64,000 nt of DNA. Source: Acholeplasma sp964648225 (GTDB lineage: Bacteria; Bacillota_I; Bacilli_A; Acholeplasmatales; Acholeplasmataceae). Numbering within the stretch: the first letter of the stretch is position 1; every line of letters begins with the position of its first letter. Positions 54,658 to 62,255 of this stretch are shown piece after piece. The notes beneath the pieces were generated by a model, which saw only the letters and a program-made list of their open reading frames with translations, had not been told where the DNA came from and made no database searches. The position numbers and the translations under genes are program-made. Location: NCBI GenBank assembly GCA_964648225.1, contig CAZYKH010000002.1, forward strand, positions 62,001 to 126,000, read 5' to 3'.

Positions 54658-55452
54658 ATGATCATCAAACGCTTTGTAGTTGTTTGGTTATTCATGCTAC
54701 TTACATTGTTGATTGTAAGTTGTCAACCTACTTCTAATACTGCTTTAAAACCTTCTAAACTATTTTATATACATGATAGTCATAATGTTTTACTAAATGC
54801 CACGAGTTGGTCTATTTTTACTTATGCCCTTGAATTATATGAAGATTCCAATGACCAAAGCATTCTCAGTTCAATTCGTGGTAGTCAGGTTGTTGTTTTA
54901 ACACATGTAGGTGATACAAATGAAATAAATTCAACTAAAATCTTTAATCAGTGGGGTATTGGTAAAAATGATATGGGTATTTTAATTATTTTAAGTTTTA
55001 ACAAACAAGGTGATGAGTTTGTATTTAATCATATAACATTTGAAATTGGCCAACAAATGAGTCATTATTTATCTGCATTTGAAGCCAATCAACTTATTTC
55101 TGATTACTTTAATGATCCACTTATACCAGCTTATGATTATGATGCCCGCTTAATGAATCTGTTTTATGCAGTATTATCTTTTATTTACTTAAATGTTTAT
55201 GATTATGATGCTTATAATCATAACTCCTATATGGAGGCATACTATAATATCCAATACGAATATATTGATCAAATACCGACATATAAAATATACGATGATT
55301 TATTGAGTAGTTACTGGTTTTGGATTATTGTTGGTTTTATTATTCTATTTGGTGGTTCTGTCTTTAGGTTTATGCCGCTATTATTCTTTTCTAGCAGTAA
55401 AGCATTTAAAGGTGGCGGTGGTAAATCCATAGGATACTGGTTTAGACGTTAA
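54658..55452 (+). CDS. TPM-domain lipoprotein (YgcG-like)
   Basis: A 264-aa protein with a signal peptide and lipobox (LLIVSC), so it is lipid-anchored outside. A TPM domain follows at about 35-185 with FNQWGIGKNDMGILIILSF and FEIGQQMSHYLS. A C-terminal membrane helix lies at about 220-245, with a GGGGKSIGYWFRR tail like that of YgcG proteins. There is no good ribosome site before ATG 54658, 11 nt after lemA, so translation may depend on coupling. The lemA/TPM pair is widespread, and its role is unknown. Confidence 0.8.
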   Translation: MIIKRFVVVWLFMLLTLLIVSCQPTSNTALKPSKLFYIHDSHNVLLNATSWSIFTYALELYEDSNDQSILSSIRGSQVVVLTHVGDTNEINSTKIFNQWGIGKNDMGILIILSFNKQGDEFVFNHITFEIGQQMSHYLSAFEANQLISDYFNDPLIPAYDYDARLMNLFYAVLSFIYLNVYDYDAYNHNSYMEAYYNIQYEYIDQIPTYKIYDDLLSSYWFWIIVGFIILFGGSVFRFMPLLFFSSSKAFKGGGGKSIGYWFRR

Positions 55453-55475
55453 AAAAGGACTAATGTCCTTTTTTT
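55451..55475 (+). terminator. Terminator after the TPM gene
   Basis: AAAAAAGGAC (55451-55460) pairs with GTCCTTTTTT (55465-55474) across a TAAT loop, inside an A/T tract pair. Confidence 0.85.
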
Positions 55476-55496
55476 GTTAGATTTAATGTCCCATCA

Positions 55497-56027
55497 TCAA
55501 TTAATCGGAAAAACAGTAGCGACTACATTGAGGTTTCTTGGTAAAAATATAAATGATATACATGCAATTAAATTTGTTAACATACCGAGTATGTAATATT
55601 CCAAATATTCATTTTTAAATTGATATTTTCTTTACTTAATACGCCACAAAATACCAATAACCATACTTGCGACAATTGTGAATATACCAATGATCATACC
55701 TGTACCACCCATATACAGTCTAAACAATACTGCTATCGTAGTTGTAATAGTTACTGGTATGATTCCAAAAAAGAAAGCTGTAAGCGGTAATAGAATAGTT
55801 CTTGTATCAAATATAATACCTTCTGCAAATTCAAATGGATTACTCATTAAAAAAAGCGCTATAAGACCAATGACGATACCCGTCATAATCTGTTTTAAGC
55901 GCTTATTCATATTTAGTTCATTATCTGTGATTGCATATAAAAGCACTATGGTAAACAATATTAAGATATTATTAGAAATCGATATAAATATATCAATAAT
56001 ATGATTAAAATTCGTATATGTCACCAC
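55497..56027 (-). pseudogene. Decayed 5TM-5TMR_LYT membrane sensor gene
   Basis: The first part encodes about 130 residues of the LytS-type 5TM sensor (NNILILFTIVLLYAITD, FDTRTILLPLTAFFFGIIP, YRLYMGG analog RLYMGGTGMIIG) and stops after LWRIK. In another frame further downstream (minus strand) the continuation LEYYILGMLTNLIACISFIF can still be read up to a stop at 55497. No output domain (GGDEF or kinase) follows. This indicates a frameshift plus 3' truncation. A TATAAT at 56070-56065 would start transcription downstream of the outermost ATG (56078), so GTG 56027 or 56024 is the likelier old start. Confidence 0.8.
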
Positions 56028-56238
56028 GCACCAATAAGGTTTTCTTGTGTTTTTATACACACTTATTATAACAAACAATCGCCTTATATTCTATGAGCCT
56101 GCTTATAAGATAACTTTTTTTATAGATCTTAATAAGTTAAAGGAAAACTTAATTTGTCAAATGATATTATAAAAAAAGTTTTCATGAAAATTAATGTAAA
56201 AATTTTCACACAAATTACATTTTTAATTATAACTTCCT

Positions 56239-56267
56239 TTGACTTAATTATTTGATTAAAATATAAT
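56239..56267 (+). promoter_or_regulatory. Consensus promoter of the FMN-binding-like lipoprotein gene
   Basis: TTGACT (56239-56244), 17-bp spacer, TATAAT (56262-56267). It is one of the best sigma-A-type promoters in the window. Confidence 0.85.
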
Positions 56268-56313
56268 ATAGGTGAACAAACGATATCTTATAAAAAATTA
56301 AATGGAGGGAACC

Positions 56314-57264
56314 ATGAAAAAAGGATTTTTTGTTTCACTATTTTTAATTATGGCAGTAATGTTAACTGCATGCGGACCTGCAAAAAGTGAATTCTATTTT
56401 GCAAGTCAAACACCAAATGAGGACTCAAGTTGGGTATACTGGGTTGTCATCGAAAAAAAAGGTGACAAAGTTGTTGATGCTGAATGGAATGCATTCAATA
56501 TCGAAGGTGATGCAAATACAACTTATAAAGGTTTAGACAAAGTTGAAGCTTCTAAACAAGGTATATATGATATGAACTCTGATTTATGGTGGCATGAACA
56601 AGCTGAGTTAGTGATCGATAAATTCATCGAATCTAACGGTAATGTCAATGATCGCATTCCAGCACCTGCAGGTGTATCTATTACAACAGATGATTTCTAC
56701 ACTTTAGCTGAATTAGCTTTAGCAAGTGATCCAGTTGAAGCTGGTGATTATAAAGATGGTTATCACTTTACAACATTAATTAGCAAAGCTAAGCCATCAA
56801 CTTCAAAAGCTTTTTGGGATCCAGTTAAAGAGGAAGTTGTTGAACCAATCGAATATAATTCACATACATTTGGTTCATTTGTAGTTGTTAATGGTCGTAT
56901 TGTCTTAGCTTACTTCAACAACGTATTCTATGGCTATAGAGCACAATTAGCAAACGGATTTATTAAAACTATTGATCATGATAATGATCCAGAAACTCCA
57001 GCATTACAATTAATGGCTGAATATACTTCTGCAACACCTAAATTATACAAAACTAAAAACCAATTAGGTAAATCTTATGGTATGACTGGTGCATCACCAA
57101 TCGGTAAAGATTATGATGAGCAAGCATATGCAGCTGGTGATTATTTAATTGAGAACCAATCATTCCCTGAACCGAATGATAACGGTGACTTTGAAGGCGT
57201 TGCAGGTGTGACAATTACTGCTTCTGACTTCTATGATTTATGGAAATTAGTTCCAACTAAATAG
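56314..57264 (+). CDS. Lipoprotein with tandem FMN-binding-like domains (PplA-like)
   Basis: A 316-aa lipoprotein; ATG 56314 follows GGAGGG, with lipobox MLTAC. Two similar halves are visible. The first ends in PAPAGVSITTDDFYTL (near 125) and the second in EGVAGVTITASDFYDL (near 300). These endings resemble the D-G-x-T-G-A-T motif where ApbE attaches FMN in extracellular electron-transfer lipoproteins such as PplA. The key small residues vary, so covalent flavin is possible but unproven. It has a strong promoter and its own terminator. A high-abundance surface protein is likely. Confidence 0.7.
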   Translation: MKKGFFVSLFLIMAVMLTACGPAKSEFYFASQTPNEDSSWVYWVVIEKKGDKVVDAEWNAFNIEGDANTTYKGLDKVEASKQGIYDMNSDLWWHEQAELVIDKFIESNGNVNDRIPAPAGVSITTDDFYTLAELALASDPVEAGDYKDGYHFTTLISKAKPSTSKAFWDPVKEEVVEPIEYNSHTFGSFVVVNGRIVLAYFNNVFYGYRAQLANGFIKTIDHDNDPETPALQLMAEYTSATPKLYKTKNQLGKSYGMTGASPIGKDYDEQAYAAGDYLIENQSFPEPNDNGDFEGVAGVTITASDFYDLWKLVPTK

Positions 57265-57271
57265 TTAAGAC

Positions 57272-57307
57272 AAAAGGTATATTTCTAAAGAGATATACCT
57301 TTTTTAT
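57272..57307 (+). terminator. Terminator after the lipoprotein gene
   Basis: An 11-bp stem (57272-57282 with 57293-57303) ending in T residues. Confidence 0.88.
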
Positions 57308-57330
57308 TACATCGATAGTTAGATAAAAAA

Positions 57331-57352
57331 AGATGCTTAAATTTAAGCATCT
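57331..57352 (-). terminator. Terminator overlapping the 3' end of the CorC-type gene
   Basis: 57331-57341 and 57342-57352 are exact reverse complements (AGATGCTTAAA against TTTAAGCATCT). On the minus strand a T tract follows. The stop codon lies inside the stem. Confidence 0.8.
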
Positions 57353-58689
57353 ATTTCTATATCTTCAGTTGATTCTTCGGTCTCTTCGATACGTGTGACT
57401 AACACACTTTCAATAATCTTATCTTCATAAGATAAAACCTCAAAGCGGTATGAGCCATAAACGACAACAATCGATTCATCTGGATCAGGGAAACGTCCTA
57501 ATTGGCCTAATATAAAGCCGGATAACGTATCATATTCATCAACTGGTAAATTAGCATGTATTAAATCTTCAACGTCATCTAAGTCGATTAAACCTTCGAT
57601 TTCATATTGGTCTTCATTAATCGCTTGAATTTCGATTTCATCTTCATCATACTCATCTGAAATATTACCTAGAATCTCTTCAATTAAGTCTTCTAATGTA
57701 ATAATACCTGCAGTACCACCATATTCATCAATTACAATGGCAATATGGGTTTTAGTGAGTTTCATCTCTCTAAAGAGCGCACGTATGTTTTTAGATTGTG
57801 GTACAAAAAGTGGGTCTCTTAATATTTCATGAATATCAAATACGCTTGTATCAGGATGTGCAGCTAAATATCTTAGTAGATCTTTAACATGTAAAGTACC
57901 TACGATTTTATCTAAAGTTTCTTCATACACTGGGAATCTTGTAAACTTTTCATTGGTTACAAACTCAATGAGTTCTTCCCTTGCTGAATCAACTTTAATC
58001 GCGGATACTTCAGTTCTATGGGTCATGACTTCTTCAACAGTTGTTGAATCAAATTCAAATATGTTTTGAATCATTTCATTTTCTGAACGGTCAATAAACC
58101 CTTTTGATTCAGAAGCATTCAATTCTAAGATTAACTCTTCTTCTGATAAGGTATCATCATTATCATCTGGGTTAATCCCAAATAATTTAATGATGAGGTT
58201 CGCAGATGATGTTAACAAGACCACAAATGGCTTCATAATAACTGCAATCACACTTAAGAAACCTACGAATAGGTACGATATTTTCTCTGGCCATTTCATG
58301 GCAATTCTTTTTGGTACTAATTCACCAAAAATTACTTGGAAATACGTTAATATCAGTGTAATAATAAACGTAACGACTGGTGCAACAACAACAGCATCTA
58401 ATTGGATGATGTTGGCTATTGTATCAGATATCATTTTTGAAAATGCATCTGCTGCAATCGCACCGTTAATAAATCCAAACATGGTAATACCAATTTGGAT
58501 AGTGGATAAGAACCTTGTGGGCTCCTCGACTAACTTCAATACTCTTTGCGCTTTTTTAGCTTTTTTACCACCCAAAAGCGTATCTTCTTCTAACTCTCTT
58601 TTGCTGGCAGATACTAAAGCTATTTCACTTGCTGCAAATATGCCGTTTAAGACGATAAAAAACGCAATTAAAAATATTTGTAATCCCAT
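57343..58689 (-). CDS. CNNM/CorC-type membrane protein (HlyC family)
   Basis: A 448-aa protein: a DUF21 transmembrane domain (about 1-180, starting LIAFFIVLNGIFAASEIALV, with FGELVPKRIA near 120), a CBS pair (about 205-335, VEEVMTHRTEVSAI and HIAIVIDEYGGTAGIITLED) and a CorC_HlyC domain at the end. Such proteins export or regulate Mg2+ or other divalent ions. ATG 58689 shares its A with the stop of a 22-codon ORF, and GAGGAGG lies within that ORF, so the two are translationally coupled. Confidence 0.92.
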   Translation of the reverse strand: MGLQIFLIAFFIVLNGIFAASEIALVSASKRELEEDTLLGGKKAKKAQRVLKLVEEPTRFLSTIQIGITMFGFINGAIAADAFSKMISDTIANIIQLDAVVVAPVVTFIITLILTYFQVIFGELVPKRIAMKWPEKISYLFVGFLSVIAVIMKPFVVLLTSSANLIIKLFGINPDDNDDTLSEEELILELNASESKGFIDRSENEMIQNIFEFDSTTVEEVMTHRTEVSAIKVDSAREELIEFVTNEKFTRFPVYEETLDKIVGTLHVKDLLRYLAAHPDTSVFDIHEILRDPLFVPQSKNIRALFREMKLTKTHIAIVIDEYGGTAGIITLEDLIEEILGNISDEYDEDEIEIQAINEDQYEIEGLIDLDDVEDLIHANLPVDEYDTLSGFILGQLGRFPDPDESIVVVYGSYRFEVLSYEDKIIESVLVTRIEETEESTEDIEIDA

Positions 58690-58757
58690 CAGAAGCTTAC
58701 CTCCTCATAAGGATCATCTGTTAACTTAGTCCTCTGGCCACTACTTGAATCTTCCAT
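58689..58757 (-). CDS. 22-aa upstream ORF coupled to the CorC-type gene
   Basis: ATG 58757 is preceded by GGAGG with a 10-nt spacer. The peptide reads MEDSSSGQRTKLTDDPYEEV then SF, and the TGA overlaps the next ATG (TGATG). It has its own strong promoter 40-70 bp upstream. It may set or regulate translation of the membrane protein. Confidence 0.6.
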   Translation of the reverse strand: MEDSSSGQRTKLTDDPYEEVSF

Positions 58758-58773
58758 TTTATATTTTCCTCCG

Positions 58774-58792
58774 TGTTATTATTTCATAATAA
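58774..58792. repeat. Inverted repeat at the CorC operon transcription start
   Basis: GTTATTAT and ATAATAAC, 8-bp exact arms with a 3-nt centre, lying at about +1 to +20 of the promoter. It could be an operator or an mRNA 5' hairpin. Confidence 0.55.
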
Positions 58793-58799
58793 CAAAATA

Positions 58800-58828
58800 A
58801 TGATATCAAACAACTTAAATTATGTCAA
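58800..58828 (-). promoter_or_regulatory. Consensus promoter of the CorC operon
   Basis: On the minus strand TTGACA (58828-58823), 17-bp spacer, TATCAT (58805-58800) with TGA before it. Same form as the promoter at 51939-51967. Confidence 0.8.
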
Positions 58829-58854
58829 TATTTATCCTGATTTACACACAATTA

Positions 58855-59367
58855 CTATAATACTTTTTTAAGATATGGTTCTAACTCTTTTGGTGTAACC
58901 TTTGGTGAAAATCTATAAAGAATTTTTCCATCTTTACTAATTAAAAACTTTGTAAAGTTCCAACTAATTTTGTTTTTAGGTTTACCTGAAGGTACTAATT
59001 TGTCATTTTCTAGTATCACTTCATCTGGACCGTGCTCTTTTAAGTAAAGATATAATGGATGTGCATTTTTAGTGTTTACTTTAATTTTTTCAAATAACGG
59101 AAACTGTGTACCAAAATTTATTTTACAAAATTCATCAATCTTTTTAATAGAGCCTGGTGCTTGTGCTAAAAACTGATTACAAGGAAAATCTAGTATTTCT
59201 AGACCCTGATCCTTATAAGCATCATAAAGTGTTTGTAAGCCTTCATATTGCGGTGTATAACCACATTTGGTGGCTGTATTAACAATTAATAAAACTTGGC
59301 CTTTATACTTTTCCATCAACTCTTTTGTACCATCTGATCTGGTAACTTCGATGTTGTATAAACTCAT
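58855..59367 (-). CDS. Glutathione peroxidase-family thiol peroxidase
   Basis: A 170-aa protein with the peroxidatic cysteine in NTATKCGYTPQY (near residue 35), Gln in DFPCNQF (near 62) and Trp-Asn in SWNFTKFL (near 130), the usual Gpx catalytic set. The second cysteine in FPCNQF is common in thioredoxin-dependent members. It reduces peroxides and is probably thioredoxin-driven. AAAGGAGG precedes the ATG. It follows the ABC ATPase/54-aa protein unit, separated by a terminator. Confidence 0.94.
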   Translation of the reverse strand: MSLYNIEVTRSDGTKELMEKYKGQVLLIVNTATKCGYTPQYEGLQTLYDAYKDQGLEILDFPCNQFLAQAPGSIKKIDEFCKINFGTQFPLFEKIKVNTKNAHPLYLYLKEHGPDEVILENDKLVPSGKPKNKISWNFTKFLISKDGKILYRFSPKVTPKELEPYLKKVL

Positions 59368-59392
59368 TGTATCCTCCTTTGGATATTTAAAG

Positions 59393-59428
59393 AAAAACAG
59401 AAGAAATCCTCTTGCTAGATTTCTTCTG
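59393..59428 (-). terminator. Terminator overlapping the 54-aa gene stop
   Basis: On the minus strand CAGAAGAAATC (59428-59418) pairs exactly with GATTTCTTCTG (59408-59398), followed by TTTTT. The gene's TAG lies in the loop. Confidence 0.88.
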
Positions 59429-59579
59429 AATATTCATAGTTTTTTAATCGTTTACGATTATATCTTTTCTTAGATTCTTGAATTGTCATTTTATATTTTA
59501 ATTTCTTTTCGATGAATTCTTCATCATTGTATTTGAGTTTTTCTCGTTTAATGACAATCTTTCGATCTTTATATTTCAT
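59415..59579 (-). CDS. 54-aa basic protein encoded behind the sugar ATPase gene
   Basis: A short frame starting at ATG 59579, six nt after the ATPase stop, ending inside a terminator. The product is highly charged (starts MKYKDRKIVIKREKLKYNDE, then KKLKYKMTIQESKKRYNRKR) and likely helical and nucleic-acid- or ribosome-binding. There is no clear ribosome site, so expression would depend on coupling. Not recognised. Confidence 0.45.
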   Translation of the reverse strand: MKYKDRKIVIKREKLKYNDEEFIEKKLKYKMTIQESKKRYNRKRLKNYEYSEEI

Positions 59580-59585
59580 AGGTAC

Positions 59586-60884
59586 TTATTTTTTAGCTGC
59601 CTTCTTTGCTGGTGCTTTTTTAGCTGTAGCTTTTTTTGCAGGCGCTTTTTTCTCAGTTGGTTTAGCATCTATTTTAACTTCTTCTAATTTTTCTTCGTTA
59701 TCTTGAGATGCTGTTGGAAGTTCTTGACCTGCTGCTTTAGCTGCTTCAACAGCCATACGCGCATGTGTTGTCACATTTGGGTCAACTTCTAATCTTAATT
59801 CTGTTTCTGGATCAAAGAAATGTAGTTTATTTAAGTCAAAACCTAATTTGATCTTATCACCCATGCTAATGTTGGTTCTAGCATCAACTTTAGCAATAAC
59901 ATTTGATCCATTGACATCGAAGTAAATATTTGTTTCAGAACCTAATAATTCTGCAACGTCTACTTCAATATCTAAAATACCATCCGGATGTGCTTTCATG
60001 ACTAATTCATCATCATGAATGTCTTCTGCACGAATACCTAATACAATTGGTTTTTCAATAAACTTGTTTTGTGTAACAATTTCAAGTTTATCATTTGGTA
60101 ATTGAATTCTGTATTTACCAGCTTCAAATACACCTTTTGTATTAACTTTACCATTAATAAAGTTCATTGGAGGAGTTCCAATAAAACCTGCTACGAAAAT
60201 GTTTGCTGGTTTGTCATAAATTTCTTTAGGCGCACCAACTTGCATAATGTAGCCTTTGTTCATAACAACAATACGTGTTGCCATGGTCATCGCTTCGATT
60301 TGGTCATGGGTAACGTAGATAGTTGTTGTATCTAATTGCTTGTGTAGTTTAATTAACTCACCGCGCATTTGGACACGTAATTTCGCGTCTAAGTTTGATA
60401 GAGGCTCATCCATCAAGAATACTTTTGCATCACGAACGATGGAACGTCCTAATGCAACACGTTGTCTTTGTCCACCAGATAAAGCCTTTGGTTTTCTATC
60501 TAAATAAGGCATTAAGCCTAAAATTTCCGCTGCCGCATGTACTTTTTCTTTGATGATAGCTTTAGGAACTTTACGTAGTTTTAAACCAAATGCAATATTA
60601 TCATACACAGTCATGTGTGGATATAAAGCATAGCTTTGGAAAACCATTGCGATATCTCTATCTTTTGGAGCTGTATCGTTCTTGTATTCTTCATCAATGT
60701 ATAATTCGCCTGAACTAATGTCCTCAAGGCCCGCGATCATACGGAGGGTTGTGGATTTACCGCATCCACTCGGTCCGACAAATACAATAAATTCTTTATC
60801 TTCGATTTTCAAGTTAAAGTCAAAGACTGCTTGAACACCGTTGGGATAAATTTTATTGATGTCTCTTAATTCTAATGTTGCCAT
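59586..60884 (-). CDS. Multi-sugar ABC transporter ATP-binding protein (UgpC/MsmX type) with Lys/Ala-rich tail
   Basis: A 432-aa ATPase. Walker A is GPSGCGKST (near residue 37), signature LSGGQRQR (near 134), Walker B VFLMDEPLSNLDAK, and the switch His lies in VTHDQ. The regulatory TOBE domains (about 240-375) are typical of MsmX/UgpC. The last 25 residues form a low-complexity tail of KKAPAKKA-type repeats not usual in the family. MsmX-type ATPases serve several importers, and this one may drive the ATPase-less permease pairs at 2230-3993 and 8466-10387. GGGGGAAA precedes the ATG. Confidence 0.93.
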   Translation of the reverse strand: MATLELRDINKIYPNGVQAVFDFNLKIEDKEFIVFVGPSGCGKSTTLRMIAGLEDISSGELYIDEEYKNDTAPKDRDIAMVFQSYALYPHMTVYDNIAFGLKLRKVPKAIIKEKVHAAAEILGLMPYLDRKPKALSGGQRQRVALGRSIVRDAKVFLMDEPLSNLDAKLRVQMRGELIKLHKQLDTTTIYVTHDQIEAMTMATRIVVMNKGYIMQVGAPKEIYDKPANIFVAGFIGTPPMNFINGKVNTKGVFEAGKYRIQLPNDKLEIVTQNKFIEKPIVLGIRAEDIHDDELVMKAHPDGILDIEVDVAELLGSETNIYFDVNGSNVIAKVDARTNISMGDKIKLGFDLNKLHFFDPETELRLEVDPNVTTHARMAVEAAKAAGQELPTASQDNEEKLEEVKIDAKPTEKKAPAKKATAKKAPAKKAAKK

Positions 60885-60946
60885 ATTTTCCCCCTAGGAA
60901 TTATATTTTGATTTTGTTTGATAGATGCAAGATTTCTATCATGATT

Positions 60947-60986
60947 ATTGTATCATAACAAAGCCCTTATTTGCAAACGTTTTCAA
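60947..60986 (-). promoter_or_regulatory. Promoter of the sugar ATPase gene overlapped by a LacI/CcpA-type operator
   Basis: On the minus strand TTGCAA (60976-60971), 18-bp spacer, TG-A-TACAAT (60952-60947). The operator TTGAAAACGTTTGCAA (60986-60971) includes the -35 and matches 13 of 14 cre positions when read on the plus strand. Confidence 0.7.
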
Positions 60987-61076
60987 CTTTTTAACACTTC
61001 TAAATTAAAATATAAATATGAAAATTGTAATTTGTGTGAGATATTTATCATTTTTATCATCCTTTAAATAAAATAA

Positions 61077-61088
61077 AACCGTTTGCAG
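61077..61088. promoter_or_regulatory. Second LacI-type half-conserved operator
   Basis: AACCGTTTGCAG, read on the minus strand as TGCAAACGGTTTTA, matches 12 of 14 cre positions. It lies midway between the divergent genes. Confidence 0.45.
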
Positions 61089-61107
61089 TGTTTGTTTAAC
61101 TCTATCA

Positions 61108-61123
61108 TGTTAAGCGTTTTCAT
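61108..61123 (+). promoter_or_regulatory. Third LacI/CcpA-type operator, upstream of the glucosidase remnant
   Basis: TGTTAAGCGTTTTCAT contains the core AAGCGTTTTCA and matches 12 of 14 cre positions. It lies just upstream of a weak promoter (TTATGT 61128-61133, TATAAT 61151-61156). Confidence 0.6.
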
Positions 61124-61178
61124 CAAATTATGTTAAATTATAACTATACTTATAATTAGAGCATAAGGAGATGATTCA

Positions 61179-62255
61179 ATGAAAAGATTATTTACATTAT
61201 TTACATTACTTTTATTAAGCTTATCATTATTAGCATGTACGCCTACTGATGATGGTGATAATGGTAATAATGGTGGTAACAATAACAAACCACCCATTAA
61301 CTTAAGATTAGAAAATCAAAGAAACGATATTTACTATCAAATATTTATCCGTTCTTTTGCAGATAGCGATGGTGATGGTATTGGTGACTTTAATTGCATT
61401 ACTGAAAATCTAGATTATATTGAAAGCTTAGGTGCTACTGCAATTTGGATGATGCCATTTAATGAAACCGATACTGACTTTGGCTCACATCATGGTTACC
61501 GTATTAAAGACTATTATAAAATTAATCCTGAATATGGTACAATGGCAGACCTAGAAAACCTAATTGAAGCTGCCAAAGCACGTAATATGCGTGTTATGAT
61601 GGATTTAGTAATCAACCATACATCAGATACCCATCCATGGTTTGTAGATGCAAGGGATAACCCAAATACATCACCATATAGAGATTGGTATATATGGCAA
61701 AATCAAAATACAGCTTTTGAATCATTTGCGGTGGTATGAAAGATTTAAATCTACATAATGAAGAAGTTGTTAATGAAATTAAAGATATAATCACCTTCTG
61801 GCATGATAAAGGTATTTCAGGCTTTAGATTTGATGCAGTGGGACGATTCTACTTATGCGGGTTTTTCAAATGTTAAACCGTGGTTTCATGTGAACCCCAA
61901 TTATCAATCGATTAATGTAGATCAACAAATGAGTGATCCTACGTCTATTTGGAGCTACTACCAAAAATTAATCAGTTTAAGAAGGTTTTCTGCGTATTCA
62001 AAAACCATTATACTTGGTAGTTATCATATGATTTTAAAAGATGACCCTAATTTATTTGTTTACTTAAGGAAACACAATGATGAAACACTTTTAATCATTG
62101 GATCATTTAGTGATCAAAAACAATCATTTGACACATCTTTATATCCAATAGATGATATCATCATTCATAATTATGAAGATACTCAAATTGATGCAAATAT
62201 AATTCATTTAAGACCTTATGAAGCATTATGCTATAAGGTAAAGGAGCGTATATGA
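61179..62255 (+). pseudogene. Decayed GH13 alpha-glucosidase/amylase lipoprotein gene
   Basis: The reading frame begins with a good lipoprotein signal (lipobox LLAC, Asn/Gly-rich linker) and the GH13 start (NDIYYQIFIRSFADSDGDGI, DLVINHTSDTHPWF). Near 61728 a one-base frameshift moves the continuation (GGMKDLNLHNEEVV to GISGFRFDAV) into another frame. At 61833-61840 the DAV after GFRFD runs straight into the late MQWDDSTYAGF region in a third frame. Most of the barrel, including the acid/base Glu and the last catalytic Asp, is therefore deleted. The C-terminal beta domain remains to 62255. No active enzyme can be made. The malQ start overlaps its end by 4 nt. Confidence 0.92.

Noticed and set aside
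61720..61850. Programmed frameshifting to make a full amylase
   Set aside because: No slippery site or pseudoknot is evident, and a large part of the catalytic barrel is missing in every frame.
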